From positions 1 to 64,000 of the forward strand of contig NZ_WHOA01000148.1 in assembly GCF_013141715.1 (NCBI RefSeq): DNA of 64,000 nucleotides, read 5' to 3'. Of the stretch, positions 23,232 through 31,951 are shown piece after piece (the first letter of the stretch is position 1; each line of letters starts with the position of its first letter). Source of the stretch: Paenibacillus phytorum. GTDB taxonomy: Bacteria; Bacillota; Bacilli; Paenibacillales; NBRC-103111. A program made the translations under genes and the position numbers. The notes under the pieces were generated by a model that had not been told where the DNA came from, made no database searches, and saw only the letters and a program-made list of their open reading frames with translations.

Positions 23232-23840
23232 TTATCCGATGATATAGCGAAATACCTTCTTTTCCATCTCATTAATCATGGACTTATAGTCGGTTTCCTC
23301 ACCACTAAGCATAAATTGCAAAGCAAGGCCATCCCTAACTGACCAGAACAAACGGGAAGCTGCCGCGATATCAAGATCGGAACGGAACTCGCCAGTCTTT
23401 AGGCCACCCTCCATAATTTCCTGCATGAACAATAAAGCTTTACTCGCATACTGGTTCCATCGTTCCGTTAATTCCGGTTGGCGTGCTGCATACAGCATAA
23501 ACTCCAAATGAAAGGCCAGCCATTTGCGCAGCTCGTCAAGCGATTGTCGACGGAATCGGTCAAACATATAGCGGATTTGATCAGCCGCACTTGGCATATT
23601 TTTGAAATGTTCACTGGAGTTCTCCACCATCGCATTCATTTTATCGTCAGCCATTTGGATATACATCTCTTCTTTGCTGGAAAAGTAACTGTAAATAGCG
23701 CCTTTGCTCATCCCCAAATGACGTACGATATCATCAATAGTCGTAGCTTGAAATCCTTTTTCTATAAAACAATGCAGCGCTCCCTCAAGGATAATCGCCC
23801 TTTTTTCTTCTTTATAAGCTTGCGTAACTTTAGGTGACAT
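23232..23840 (-). CDS. TetR/AcrR-family regulator
   Basis: A 202-residue repressor. The N-terminal helix-turn-helix reads TTIDDIVRHLGMSKGAIYSYF (residues 30-50), with the canonical FxxKEEMY following. The C-terminal ligand-binding domain is helical and unrelated to any effector I can name. The ATG at 23840 has AGGAGG six bases upstream; the longer frame to 23933 runs back through the aminopeptidase gene and is not used. It follows the aminopeptidase by 28 bases, and a TetR-type palindrome lies in their shared leader, so it is likely autoregulatory. Confidence 0.85.
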   Translation of the reverse strand: MSPKVTQAYKEEKRAIILEGALHCFIEKGFQATTIDDIVRHLGMSKGAIYSYFSSKEEMYIQMADDKMNAMVENSSEHFKNMPSAADQIRYMFDRFRRQSLDELRKWLAFHLEFMLYAARQPELTERWNQYASKALLFMQEIMEGGLKTGEFRSDLDIAAASRLFWSVRDGLALQFMLSGEETDYKSMINEMEKKVFRYIIG

Positions 23841-23868
23841 ACAGCACCTCCTTTTTTCTGTTATTACG

Positions 23869-25101
23869 TCAAAACGCCCAATCTCCATTCCGGAACAACG
23901 GCTCTTTTTCCCCATTTTCCAAGATCCCATCAATATTCATATCTGCTGAACCCATCATAAAATCTACATGCGTCAAGCTTTCGTTTAGCCCATGATTTTG
24001 AAGATCTTGTTGGCTCATCTCTTTTCCGCCATTCAGGCAGAACGGAAAAGCTCTGCCGATGGCAAAATGGCATGATGCATTTTCGTCGTAAAGTGTATTG
24101 TAGAAAATAAGATTTGTGTTAGAAATAGGCGAGTGAAACGGAACTAAAGCAACTTCACCCAAATAGTGCGAACCCTCATCAATCTCAATGAGACTTCTCA
24201 AATTTTCTTCTCCCTTCTCGGCTTTAAAATCAATAATTTCCCCTTCTTTGAATGTTAAAGAAAAGTTTTCAATGAGATTGCCATTGTAACTAAGCGGCTT
24301 AGTACTTTTCACGGTCCCGTTTACGCCTTTTTTTAAAGGAGATGTAAATACTTCTTCAGTGGGCAGGTTTGCTATAAAGGAGATGCCATTGCTGTTGGTA
24401 TTTCCGGCCGAAACCCAAATATGCTCAGGCGGCAAACTTACTGTAATGTCAGTACCGTCAGCGCGGTAATGAAGCGCCTTATATTGGCGTTCATTAAGCC
24501 TTTTTGCTTTAGTGTCTAAAGCGCTTGAATGTTCTTTCCAATCCTGCACCGGATCATCCCGGTCTACTCTTGTTGCTTCGAAAATGGCATTCCATAGGGC
24601 TTCAACCCGCTCCTCTTCGGGGAGTGATGGGAACACCTTATCCGCCCATGCAGGTGAAGGAACGGCGATAATCGACCAACTGACTTTGTTGGTTAACCTA
24701 GCGGCAGACAGTTCCCGCAAAGCAGTGTTGGATGTTTTACTCGCTGTTTGAATTCGTTTGGGGTCAATACCGTTCATAAGATCGGGGTTATTGGCCACTA
24801 CATATAGAAATGCAGCATCATTTTCTGCTAATTCCTCATACCCTTTTGCCCGCCACATCGGGTACTCAAGCAATGCTTCATGAGGCGCTAGTTCATACTT
24901 TAACCGAGTAAGCTCATCGTCGAACCACTCGACATAAACGTGCTTTGCACCGACCTCATAGGCTTGTTTTACCAATCTGCGTACGAATTCCACCGATATT
25001 AATGGAGCGAAGACGACTAATGTTTGTCCCGGTTGTACGTTGACCCCTAATTGTATGGCTAGAGATGCATATTTATCTAAATTGCCTTGGAATGAATTCA
25101 T
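23869..25101 (-). CDS. M29-family aminopeptidase
   Basis: 410 residues of the thermophilic-type metallo-aminopeptidase family M29 (AmpS/PepS-like), which removes N-terminal residues from peptides in the cytosol. Metal ligands appear around FKEGEIIDFKAEKGEENL, DEGSHYLGEVALVP (Glu and His) and the terminal LTHVDFMMGSADMNIDG block (His-x-Asp). Family length is about 410, so it is complete. ATG with AAGGAGG six bases upstream. It is the first gene of a unit with the TetR regulator. Confidence 0.9.
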   Translation of the reverse strand: MNSFQGNLDKYASLAIQLGVNVQPGQTLVVFAPLISVEFVRRLVKQAYEVGAKHVYVEWFDDELTRLKYELAPHEALLEYPMWRAKGYEELAENDAAFLYVVANNPDLMNGIDPKRIQTASKTSNTALRELSAARLTNKVSWSIIAVPSPAWADKVFPSLPEEERVEALWNAIFEATRVDRDDPVQDWKEHSSALDTKAKRLNERQYKALHYRADGTDITVSLPPEHIWVSAGNTNSNGISFIANLPTEEVFTSPLKKGVNGTVKSTKPLSYNGNLIENFSLTFKEGEIIDFKAEKGEENLRSLIEIDEGSHYLGEVALVPFHSPISNTNLIFYNTLYDENASCHFAIGRAFPFCLNGGKEMSQQDLQNHGLNESLTHVDFMMGSADMNIDGILENGEKEPLFRNGDWAF

Positions 25102-25138
25102 TTAAATCCTCCTTCGTTCTACAATATGAAATAATAAA

Positions 25139-25150
25139 GACTGACCAGTC
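25139..25150. promoter_or_regulatory. TetR-type operator
   Basis: GACTGACCAGTC has 5-bp inverted arms (GACTG/CAGTC). It sits between the promoter and the aminopeptidase start, an ideal repressor position. GACCAGTC words are common in TetR-family sites, and a TetR gene is the next gene but one in the transcript. Confidence 0.6.
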
Positions 25151-25165
25151 GTTTTATTATTTTTA

Positions 25166-25194
25166 TTATTATTCCATATCGTGCCAACTGTCAA
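25166..25194 (-). promoter_or_regulatory. Promoter of aminopeptidase-tetR
   Basis: Minus strand: TTGACA (25194-25189), 17 bases, TAATAA (25171-25166). Near-consensus sigma-A promoter, about 65 bases ahead of the ATG. Confidence 0.75.
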
Positions 25195-25202
25195 GAAATA
25201 AG

Positions 25203-25236
25203 AAAAACCGTCAGGGAAAAACATCCTGACGGTCTT
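25203..25236 (-). terminator. Bidirectional terminator
   Basis: CCGTCAGG and CCTGACGG form a perfect 8-bp stem with a 9-base loop; A-tract on one side and T-tract on the other let it work on both strands. It insulates the aminopeptidase promoter from the decayed transposase. Confidence 0.8.
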
Positions 25237-25264
25237 TTACGTGTAAACCCATACTTTTGTCCAT

Positions 25265-25386
25265 GGGGAGGGATGGATGTGGGGTTCCAACCGCTGTTGA
25301 AGTCATGTTTTTTGAATTTATTTTACGGTATAAACAAGACTTCAAAGGCGGCCCGTAAACTTTCCACCCTCACACCCATCCCTCTT
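25265..25386. repeat. Imperfect long inverted repeat beside the IS remnant
   Basis: The left arm (25265-25304) contains GAGGGATGGATGTGGGG and TTGAAGTC. The right arm (25338-25386) is its reverse complement with several gaps (GAGGGATGGGTGTGAGGG, TTGAAGTC). A 33-base AT-rich centre separates them. It abuts the 3' end of the IS91-like remnant and may be the folded end of that element. No gene here. Confidence 0.45.
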
Positions 25387-25391
25387 CTGTT

Positions 25392-26294
25392 CTACTTTGA
25401 ACTACCTTCCACTTCTTTGTTCTTTAACCCGTCTGAGATCCGGGATTCGTAACCATGTATCCCTTTGTAATACTCAGGAAACATAGCTCCTCCACAGCTT
25501 TCACACGTGAATTGAGGCGGTACAGTCGGATCCCCTTGATCCATTCGGTCAAAATCTTGGACAACATTAAGCGGTATGCTTTCCCACTTCCTAACAAGTC
25601 AAACATATATACTTCACTGCCTGCTTTGACAGTAGGTAGTTGCTTATGGACAACTGCGGTTTCTTCTTTTTGTTTTTGGTTTTCTTGCTTCCCTGTGAGA
25701 TCTCGAATCATCCTTTCCAAGCAGCCACGCGTTTTCTCACAAGTTTTCATCTGGTATGTGACGAATGACTCGTGAAATGAACTCTTCCACTGGTTTCTTT
25801 CTTCGAATCAACTTTATTACCACCGTTTGCCACTGTTTTCTAAGCATCTCAAACGGCACGTAATCATACGTCTTCCTTTCTCCATTTGCCTTCATTCCGC
25901 CCATCGTCACCAGCATATGAACGTGCGGTTTAAAATTTAATCGCGAACCGAAGGTATGCAATCCCGCAATAATACCAGGGGTAAGCTTATGTCTCTTTTC
26001 AAATTGTTCTTTGATGATTCGCACAGCCTCGTCCATAAATTCTTTCAGCATTTTTCGATGCAACAAAAAGACACTCCACAGCCCTTCATCAATGGTAAAC
26101 ACCACATGGCGATGATTGACATGGAATACGTCCTCCAATAATAATCGGCTCCATTCTTCCGTTTCCCCACAGGAACAAGTTGTACAGAAGCTTCCTTTAC
26201 AACGGTAAGGCACTCTGCGAATGTCATGGCAACCCTCGGTATCCCAGTGCCAATGTTCATCAAAAAATATTTGCTTCAGTATGTTCGAGTTCAT
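25392..26294 (-). pseudogene. Decayed IS91-like transposase
   Basis: The 5' part (25737-26294) keeps the zinc-finger block GCHDIRRVPYRCKGSFC, CSCGETEEWSRLL and the rolling-circle core VVFTIDEGLW...FKPHVHMLVTMGG of IS91/IS801-family transposases. It then breaks at VIRHIPDENL. The tail continues in other frames: a 25424-25750 ORF and, in a third frame, FTCESCGGAMFPEYYKGIHG ending at 25392. Residues between the N-terminus (EHWHWDTE) and the zinc block are missing, as is the YSRR-containing C-terminal region. So at least one frameshift and two internal deletions; it cannot encode an active enzyme. Confidence 0.8.
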
Positions 26295-26322
26295 ACCTAC
26301 TACATTACCAAAATTTAAATAA

Positions 26323-26343
26323 GGGGTAAGTTACGCTTACCCC
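26323..26343 (-). terminator. Hairpin downstream of the serine hydrolase
   Basis: GGGGTAAG and CTTACCCC form a perfect 8-bp stem with a TTACG loop. On the minus strand it lies 40 bases beyond the hydrolase stop and is followed by TTATTTAAATTTT, a weak U-tract. It may equally be a structural end of the IS remnant. Confidence 0.5.
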
Positions 26344-26382
26344 AAAAAATCAAAAACATATAAATTCTTATTCAACCATCGT

Positions 26383-27813
26383 TCATCTAACTTTGCCTAG
26401 AATCAACTTAGGTTCGTCATTGCCGAACGAAACGTTCTGTAGAAACTGTAGTTGTATGCTACCTTCATAGAACGAGCATTTTAAAGTCACGCAAAATGGC
26501 GCTTCCACGTATCTTAACGTTAACAAGAGCGTATTTGTATCTTGCCATGTTGCTGAGCCTACTGCTACATTTTTCTGTCTCATATGCAGCGTATACGTTC
26601 CCTCATACCATTCGTTTCTACCAAAGTAAACCGTATGTTTTCCGGAGTTATTTTCAATTGATACGTTGGCGGAATCCTCTGTAAAATCAATAGATAATGT
26701 TTTAATTTGTTCCTCATTTTCTTCTAACTCGAACTCGATTCCCGATATGCTGGTCTCCAGCGTTGAGCTTGAAAGAACTCGTGGCGGTTCTAAGCGCAGT
26801 CCATGTAACACTTGGGTTAACAACTCAGAAGATTCCTTGTCCTCAGGCAGTTCTTCTGATTTCATGACAGGCAGCAGATGCTCCCAAATCGTATCAAGAA
26901 CGTCCTGCATGTTATTCACTCCGGACGTTATCGCGATGACGGCATTCTGCTCCGGCAGAACAACGCAGAACTGTCCGAAAGCTCCGTCACCTCGATAAGC
27001 GCCGTGACGGCATCTCCAGAATTGATACCCATACCCTTGAGCCCAGTCATTGTTGGTGCTGGAGTCATTGGAAATTTGCTTCGTTGTCGCTTCTTCTACC
27101 CACGACTCAGGAATGAGCTGGTTCCCATCCCATTGGCCTTTTTGTAGATATAGCTGTCCAAACTTGGCAATATCCTCGGTTTTGATCTTCATTCCCCAGC
27201 CGCCAATGTGGATGCCGCGGGGGCAGCTTTCCGAAGTGGCTCCTTGGATGTCTAGCGGTTCCAACAGTCGCGGCTGCAGATATTCCAGTAGTGTTTGATT
27301 GGTTACCTTCTGCAAGATAGCCGAAAGCATATAAGTAGCCCCGCTGTTATACACGAAATGCGTACCCGGCTCATGTTCCACGGGAAGTTGTAAGAAATTG
27401 TTAACCCAGTTATCGGTTGACTGCATCTTTCCGGACGTATCTTCTGCATGCCCTGTACCCATCATGAGTAAGTGTCGGATGGTCATCGCAGCTAAATTCG
27501 GTGTAACTTCTGGCGGCGTATCCTCAGGGAAAAAGGTGACAACCTGGTCATCGAGCGAGACTCGCCCTTCTCCCACTAACAATCCGATGGCTGTTGAAGT
27601 AAAGCTTTTAGTTAAAGAAAACAGCATATGAGGACGTTCAGGCAAATAAGGTGTCCACCATCCTTCCGAAACAACGTGCCCGTGTCGGACGAGCATGAAG
27701 CTGTGAAGCTCTAGACTGCGTTCTTGAACCTCTTGTAGAAATCTCGTAATCGAGGAAGACGCGATACCTTGACGCTCAGGCTGACTTCTTGGTAGGGATC
27801 GAATAGCACTCAT
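26383..27813 (-). CDS. Serine hydrolase, class C beta-lactamase fold
   Basis: 476 residues. The N-terminal 340 residues are a class C beta-lactamase/esterase EstB-type fold. The catalytic S-x-x-K is SLTK in MLFSLTKSFTSTA, the Tyr is in VYNSGATY, and the third motif is replaced by the HGAYRGDGAFGQ region. The C-terminal 130 residues are a beta-rich domain of unknown function. No signal peptide, so probably a cytosolic esterase or peptidase rather than a resistance enzyme. Start at 27813 has GGAGAG six bases upstream; the longer frame is rejected. Confidence 0.85.
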   Translation of the reverse strand: MSAIRSLPRSQPERQGIASSSITRFLQEVQERSLELHSFMLVRHGHVVSEGWWTPYLPERPHMLFSLTKSFTSTAIGLLVGEGRVSLDDQVVTFFPEDTPPEVTPNLAAMTIRHLLMMGTGHAEDTSGKMQSTDNWVNNFLQLPVEHEPGTHFVYNSGATYMLSAILQKVTNQTLLEYLQPRLLEPLDIQGATSESCPRGIHIGGWGMKIKTEDIAKFGQLYLQKGQWDGNQLIPESWVEEATTKQISNDSSTNNDWAQGYGYQFWRCRHGAYRGDGAFGQFCVVLPEQNAVIAITSGVNNMQDVLDTIWEHLLPVMKSEELPEDKESSELLTQVLHGLRLEPPRVLSSSTLETSISGIEFELEENEEQIKTLSIDFTEDSANVSIENNSGKHTVYFGRNEWYEGTYTLHMRQKNVAVGSATWQDTNTLLLTLRYVEAPFCVTLKCSFYEGSIQLQFLQNVSFGNDEPKLILGKVR

Positions 27814-28001
27814 TCTTGTCTCTCCTTCAACACACCAGAATATGTAAATCAACAAGTCTATTATATCACTTGCATTGTCTACTTTTACAAATAATAGATT
27901 ACAAGACTATTAACAACTTACTTATCGATAGGAGCATATTACCTGCATACCGGGTAACACAAGAATTACGAACTGGCTTCGAAGGTCGTCCTTTTTTCAT
28001 A

Positions 28002-28511
28002 TTATTCAAAATCAATCCTACCCGTAATACCTGATCTAACAACCAAGGGTTGATCGACATTTTCGAATCGGTTATTCTTTACCACGACTTCATCAGCATC
28101 AATCGCATGAACGCCGATGACCGAATTCTTAAAGAGCTCGAAGCCTGCAGATTTGATGCCAATGCAGCCCTCAGCGCCATATCGCGGATGAAACCCACAG
28201 TGATCGAACTCGCAATCCTCGATTTGAATGTTCGTAGCATGTCCTCCCTCGGCATGAGTCGGCAGCTCAGCACCAAGCAAAATCCCTGGGTTCATCGTGT
28301 TTCGGTATTTGCAATTCGCAATCGTAACATGATCATTCCTGACAAGATGCTCAGCTCCAGCAATGTTTACAAACTCGGAGTGAGTACACGTATAGCTTTC
28401 AGCCTCCCAATAAAGTGACCTTCCCCTCTCTTCCGCCCTCAGCCGTTGCCGTTGCTGTATACAGTTTCTCCATATCAGTTCTCTCCTCGTTTTTTGGAAA
28501 CAATTCATCAT
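28002..28511 (-). pseudogene. Fragment of a right-handed beta-helix protein
   Basis: 169 codons with repeating short beta turns (VTIANCKYRNTMNPGILLG, IQIEDCEFDHCGF, VVVKNNRFENVDQPLVVR), the pattern of parallel beta-helix proteins such as pectate lyases or GH28-like enzymes. The first 30 residues look unrelated and there is no signal peptide or good SD. Family members are usually over 400 residues, so this is probably the 3' remainder of a larger gene. I cannot assign an enzyme activity. Confidence 0.5.
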
Positions 28512-28534
28512 CTTATACGAACTTCTGAAGATCT

Positions 28535-28579
28535 AAAAAAAAACTATCCCACTAGTAGAGTAACTCTACTTTGGGATAG
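28535..28579 (-). terminator. Terminator of the DUF2892 gene
   Basis: The stem GGCTATCCCAAAGTAGAGT with its complement is followed by nine T on the minus strand, about 20 bases after the DUF2892 stop. It shares the inner AGTAGA-type arms with the terminators at 5948 and 22236. Confidence 0.8.
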
Positions 28580-28599
28580 CCTCTTTGCTTTTTCATAGC

Positions 28600-28794
28600 T
28601 TAACTAATTTTGCAAGTATTACGGCCAAGCATTTGATTAATCGCACATTTTTGCGCTATGCCTGTAATAAGGAACGGAAGTGAGATCAATCCTGCTAATT
28701 TCCAGTAACCAGGTAAGAAGTAAAACAACGACAATAGCGCTATACCCAAAATAATACGAACTACACGATCTGTTCCGCCAACATTTTTCATCAT
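28600..28794 (-). CDS. DUF2892-family small membrane protein
   Basis: 64 residues beginning MMKNVGGTDRVVRIILGIALL, the typical opening of DUF2892 (YgaP C-terminal-like) proteins: a short basic N-terminus, two transmembrane helices (about 13-29 and 33-50) and a CAINQMLGRNTC tail with two cysteines. Function unknown; related domains are often linked to rhodanese or sulfur/redox proteins. SD GGAGG lies 6 bases from the first ATG. It is directly downstream of the broken Crp/Fnr gene. Confidence 0.75.
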   Translation of the reverse strand: MMKNVGGTDRVVRIILGIALLSLFYFLPGYWKLAGLISLPFLITGIAQKCAINQMLGRNTCKIS

Positions 28795-28925
28795 CTATTA
28801 CCTCCATATTGTATTGGTTTGTTTTATTGTGTTTCTGATTACGATCATAACAAAAGCGTTTAGATAGAACCGTAACTTTGTCACATAGCAATAAAATGAA
28901 CGTTTGGAGGTAATAATAGCTGCAA

Positions 28926-29638
28926 TTATTGTTCTATATATTTTTTCAAGTCCTCACGCAGTATATGAGAAATCTGGCCTCTAGATAAGAGCAGCAGTCC
29001 TTCTTTCTCGAGCGATTTCAGCGTTCGGCTGATGACTTCGCGGGCTGTTCCCAGCTCTATGGATAGGGTATCATGCGTAATGGTAAGGTTATCTCGTCCA
29101 TCATCAGTCATCTCAACCAGATATTCTGCTATTCTGCCGCGGATTGATTTGAAGTTGATGCTATCCAGTAAGTTGGACATAATGATAATTCTTTTGGCGA
29201 ACATTTTAAAATAAACTGTCGAAAGCTTTTATATCGATCCATCCAGTCTTTAAAAACGTCAACTGGAATAGCAACTACTGCGCAAGGCTTTTCGATGCAG
29301 GCAGAAGCTTCATATTCGGTCTCGCCGAGAATGCTGGACATCATGAGGGGACAGCATTCCCCGCCATTGACTCGATACAGGGTTATTTCTCTTCCACTGC
29401 CGCTGATCTTATACATTCTTACTGTTCCTTCCAGAATTAAAACAGCATGATCCAAGAACTGGCCCTCTTCAAATACAAAGCTAGGCTGTAAATCTAACAT
29501 TATAATTCCCTCATCGCTCCAGTCCTGAAGGGAAATATCGGACAAGCTAGGGAAGCACGATACAATATGCGGGACTTTATCAAGCATAGCAGATGACATT
29601 GGTTGTATCCTTCCTTGTGAAATGGTAGGTTTTAACAA
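28926..29638 (-). pseudogene. Crp/Fnr-type regulator split by a -1 frame change
   Basis: The first frame (29129-29638) encodes a cyclic-nucleotide-binding-like sensor (LILEGTVRMYKISGSGREITLYRVNGGECC), then leaves the family after SFRQFILK. The second frame (28926-29204) supplies the missing part from MFAKRIIIMSNLLDSINFKS on, with the helix-turn-helix LSIELGTAREVISRTLKSLE. Joined, they give about 237 residues, a normal Crp/Fnr length. The join is in a T4A4 run (29204-29211) where the bases T-TTA-AAA form a -1 slippery heptamer. It could be a single-base deletion, a sequencing error or real frameshifting; separate translation from the ATG at 29204 is also possible. Confidence 0.75.
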
Positions 29639-29692
29639 GCACAGTATACCATTAACTAGTCCATTGTTCGATCTAACTTCTTTAGTGCAAAT

Positions 29693-29731
29693 AAAAAAGT
29701 GACAGCAGTCAATATCTGACTAGCTGTCACT
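29693..29731 (-). terminator. Terminator of doxX-like gene
   Basis: AGTGACAGC and GCTGTCACT form a perfect 9-bp stem; minus-strand reading gives a run of six T. About 40 bases past the DoxX stop. Confidence 0.8.
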
Positions 29732-29771
29732 TCTTATATCCAGGAATGTAACCTCTCAGACCAAAGAAAAA

Positions 29772-30191
29772 TTACACAAGCTGTGTTGGTTTTTGACCCT
29801 TTTTGAACAAAGAATCAATGGAGATTACATAACTGCCATTTAAGAGAAGATAAATAGCGGCCCCAATCATCGAAAGATCCAGCTCGTATCCGGCCATTTG
29901 ACCGTTTCCGAAGAATCCGACGGCTAATTTCACTTTAAATGTAGCGACTAGAAGTATGATAACCATTAGTGCGGATACAACACGTGTACCGAATCCTATA
30001 ATCAGTGCAAGGCCCCCTATTAGTTCGATCGTTGCCACGACATAGGCCATAAAGCCTGGAATACCGATACTGTCAAACCAACCTGCTATATTGCCAATAC
30101 CTCCTTGATACTTAGCAACACCATGAGCAAAGAAGGTAACTCCTAACAGCACTCTTATAATTAAAGCGCCAATATGATAATTATTTTTCAC
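29772..30191 (-). CDS. DoxX family membrane protein
   Basis: 139 residues, four transmembrane helices. The N-terminal IRVLLGVTFFAHGVAKYQGG and the LIELIGGLALIIGFGTR block are diagnostic of DoxX/DUF4267-like proteins; CatD of Bacillus belongs to this family. These are thought to aid membrane redox balance, quinone or sulfur metabolism. It neighbours the Crp/Fnr-type regulator and DUF2892. ATG with AAAGGGGG upstream. Confidence 0.85.
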   Translation of the reverse strand: MKNNYHIGALIIRVLLGVTFFAHGVAKYQGGIGNIAGWFDSIGIPGFMAYVVATIELIGGLALIIGFGTRVVSALMVIILLVATFKVKLAVGFFGNGQMAGYELDLSMIGAAIYLLLNGSYVISIDSLFKKGQKPTQLV

Positions 30192-30246
30192 TTTTGAGTC
30201 CCCCTTTCTTTACTTACTTTTTTAAAGTCATAAACTTTATGTTCGT

Positions 30247-30276
30247 ATGATACCGTAATATACTTACTTATGTCAA
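30247..30276 (-). promoter_or_regulatory. Promoter of doxX-like gene
   Basis: Minus strand: TTGACA (30276-30271), 18 bases, TATCAT (30252-30247). A CATAAA-C-TTTATG palindrome (30230-30242) lies just downstream and could be an operator. Confidence 0.6.
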
Positions 30277-30324
30277 GCAACTATAAATAATTTATTATTG
30301 TACTTATTAGGGATTAACGCAAAT

Positions 30325-30353
30325 AATCACGCCTGCTCTCGGCAGCCGTGATT
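30325..30353 (-). terminator. Hairpin after a small gene
   Basis: AATCACG-C-CTGC, loop TCTCG, GCAG-C-CGTGATT is a strong two-part stem about 65 bases downstream of the small ORF at 30420. The following minus-strand tract is ATTTG, a weak U-run. Confidence 0.5.
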
Positions 30354-30419
30354 GAAATTAAAAACGATTATATTTATAAAACCTTGCTAATCAAGCTTTA
30401 TTTGCCAATGTTCCACCCA

Positions 30420-30530
30420 TTACTTTGATTTTTTCTTTGCTGCGGATCTTCCTTGTTTCTCCGGATCATTTGATTTCTCAGCATGTTGAGACCCGTTTGG
30501 TTTGATTGGACCGTTGTCACCCATGTTCAT
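30420..30530 (-). CDS. Small basic hydrophilic protein, 36 residues
   Basis: A short gene with an excellent ribosome site (GGAAAGGAGCA before ATG). The product begins MNMGDNGPIKPNGSQHAE and ends in a basic KKKSK tail. It is rich in Lys, Asn, Ser and Gln, has no hydrophobic stretch, and resembles the composition of minor small acid-soluble spore proteins; I cannot match it to a named one. A hairpin terminator follows. The second ATG (30524) is also possible. Reading is supported mainly by SD, codon use and terminator. Confidence 0.55.
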   Translation of the reverse strand: MNMGDNGPIKPNGSQHAEKSNDPEKQGRSAAKKKSK

Positions 30531-30618
30531 TGCTCCTTTCCTTAGGATCTTGTTTAATTATTTGCTAAGAGGTAACGAATTATGCCGTAACTATCAAACA
30601 CTACATCTCATTAATTGC

Positions 30619-31791
30619 TTAATTGGATGTAACGATGTGCAAATCTTGAATAGAGGTGCTCATATGTCTTTTCATCTTTTCATAGTGAGAACTAGAATTA
30701 TTTAGTTGTTCATTGGTTAAGCGGTCCATTGAAATAATCTTAAATTGCCGCCAATAAAGATCATAGTTGTAAGTTGGATGAAAACTCGGCTTGCTCAATT
30801 TAATCGTGGATTTATCTAACATTTTGGTTTTGACAACATCAATGGATGCCAACCCTCCAATTCTTGTATGTAACTCACTCTGAGCGGATAGAAAATTTCC
30901 GAGTGAATAAAGAACTAAGGTTTCATTTCCTTTTTTCCCTTTTACCCAAGCCGGAGGTTGTAGAACATGCGGGTGATTACCTATCACAATATGAACACCA
31001 AGATCCGCTAGCTTTTGGGCAAGTTCAATTTGAGATTTATTCGGGAACCGCTCATATTCCTTGCCCCAATGCACAGCAACCACAACGACATCAGATATTA
31101 GTTTGGCCTGTTCCACATCATTACGAATTTGGGTCTCATTAATCATATTTACCAAATAAGATTTTCCTTTGGGAAGTGGAATTCCGTTGGTCCCATAGGT
31201 GTAACTCAAAAACGAAAATGTAATACCATTCTTGGTTATCGTCCTAATCCTGTCATGATCTGCTTGTGATTTGAAAGCTCCTGTGTAAGGGATTCCGAGC
31301 GTGTCCCAGTAAGTAAGAGCACTTTGAATAACCATCTCTCCTCTATCAAGGGAATGATTATTAGCAACAGTTACAAGATCCACTCCTGCATCTTTCAGTG
31401 CATCTCCAACTTCATGAGGGCTGTTAAAGGAAGGATAAGCGGAGAGTCTCAGTTCCTTGCCTCCAATCATCGTTTCTTGATTAGCTACAAGAATATCGGG
31501 AACTTGTAACATCCTCTGAACCTCTGTAAACATTTTTTTGAAATTGTAGGTCCCATCTCTTTGTTCTGCGTCGGCATAGACGCGATCGTGAATCAAAATA
31601 TCACCGATTGCTCCCAAAGTAACTTTGGTAACTACCGACTCTTTTTCTCTAGGTGAGATGGGTAGGGATGGCTTGATCGGTGGTAGAGTCTGGTCTGCTT
31701 TTGATTTTATTTCATTGGGTTTTGTATAGCTATTCATGCAGCCGGAAGCCAAAAACAGGATTGTAACAATCACAGCAAGACGTATCATCAC
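30619..31791 (-). CDS. CapA-family lipoprotein
   Basis: 390 residues with lipobox LASGC (Cys about 18). The CapA/PgsA metallophosphatase-like fold follows: GAIGDILIHDRVY, VANQETMIGG, VTVANNHSLDRGE, VAVHWGKEYE and VIGNHPHVLQ are the conserved blocks, including presumed metal ligands. Named for poly-gamma-glutamate synthesis, but no capBC genes are nearby, so a stand-alone cell-envelope role is likelier. ATG start. Neighbouring genes are unrelated. Confidence 0.88.
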   Translation of the reverse strand: MMIRLAVIVTILFLASGCMNSYTKPNEIKSKADQTLPPIKPSLPISPREKESVVTKVTLGAIGDILIHDRVYADAEQRDGTYNFKKMFTEVQRMLQVPDILVANQETMIGGKELRLSAYPSFNSPHEVGDALKDAGVDLVTVANNHSLDRGEMVIQSALTYWDTLGIPYTGAFKSQADHDRIRTITKNGITFSFLSYTYGTNGIPLPKGKSYLVNMINETQIRNDVEQAKLISDVVVVAVHWGKEYERFPNKSQIELAQKLADLGVHIVIGNHPHVLQPPAWVKGKKGNETLVLYSLGNFLSAQSELHTRIGGLASIDVVKTKMLDKSTIKLSKPSFHPTYNYDLYWRQFKIISMDRLTNEQLNNSSSHYEKMKRHMSTSIQDLHIVTSN

Positions 31792-31883
31792 GATGAACCT
31801 CTCCTGTTGAGTCGAATGGTGATTGCTCCGTTAGTATTCCCCTACCGCGGCGTAGTCCATGATTAAACATTGTTTGGTAAAAT

Positions 31884-31911
31884 AAAAAAGCTTATCCTAT
31901 TTGGAATAAGC
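31884..31911 (-). terminator. Terminator of the holin-like gene
   Basis: GGCTTATT, loop, AGGATAAGC followed by six T on the minus strand, about 40 bases beyond the 31952 gene. Confidence 0.7.
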
Positions 31912-31951
31912 CGTAATTTTCCATCCCTGTTATCGCCCTGAACCTCGGTAT

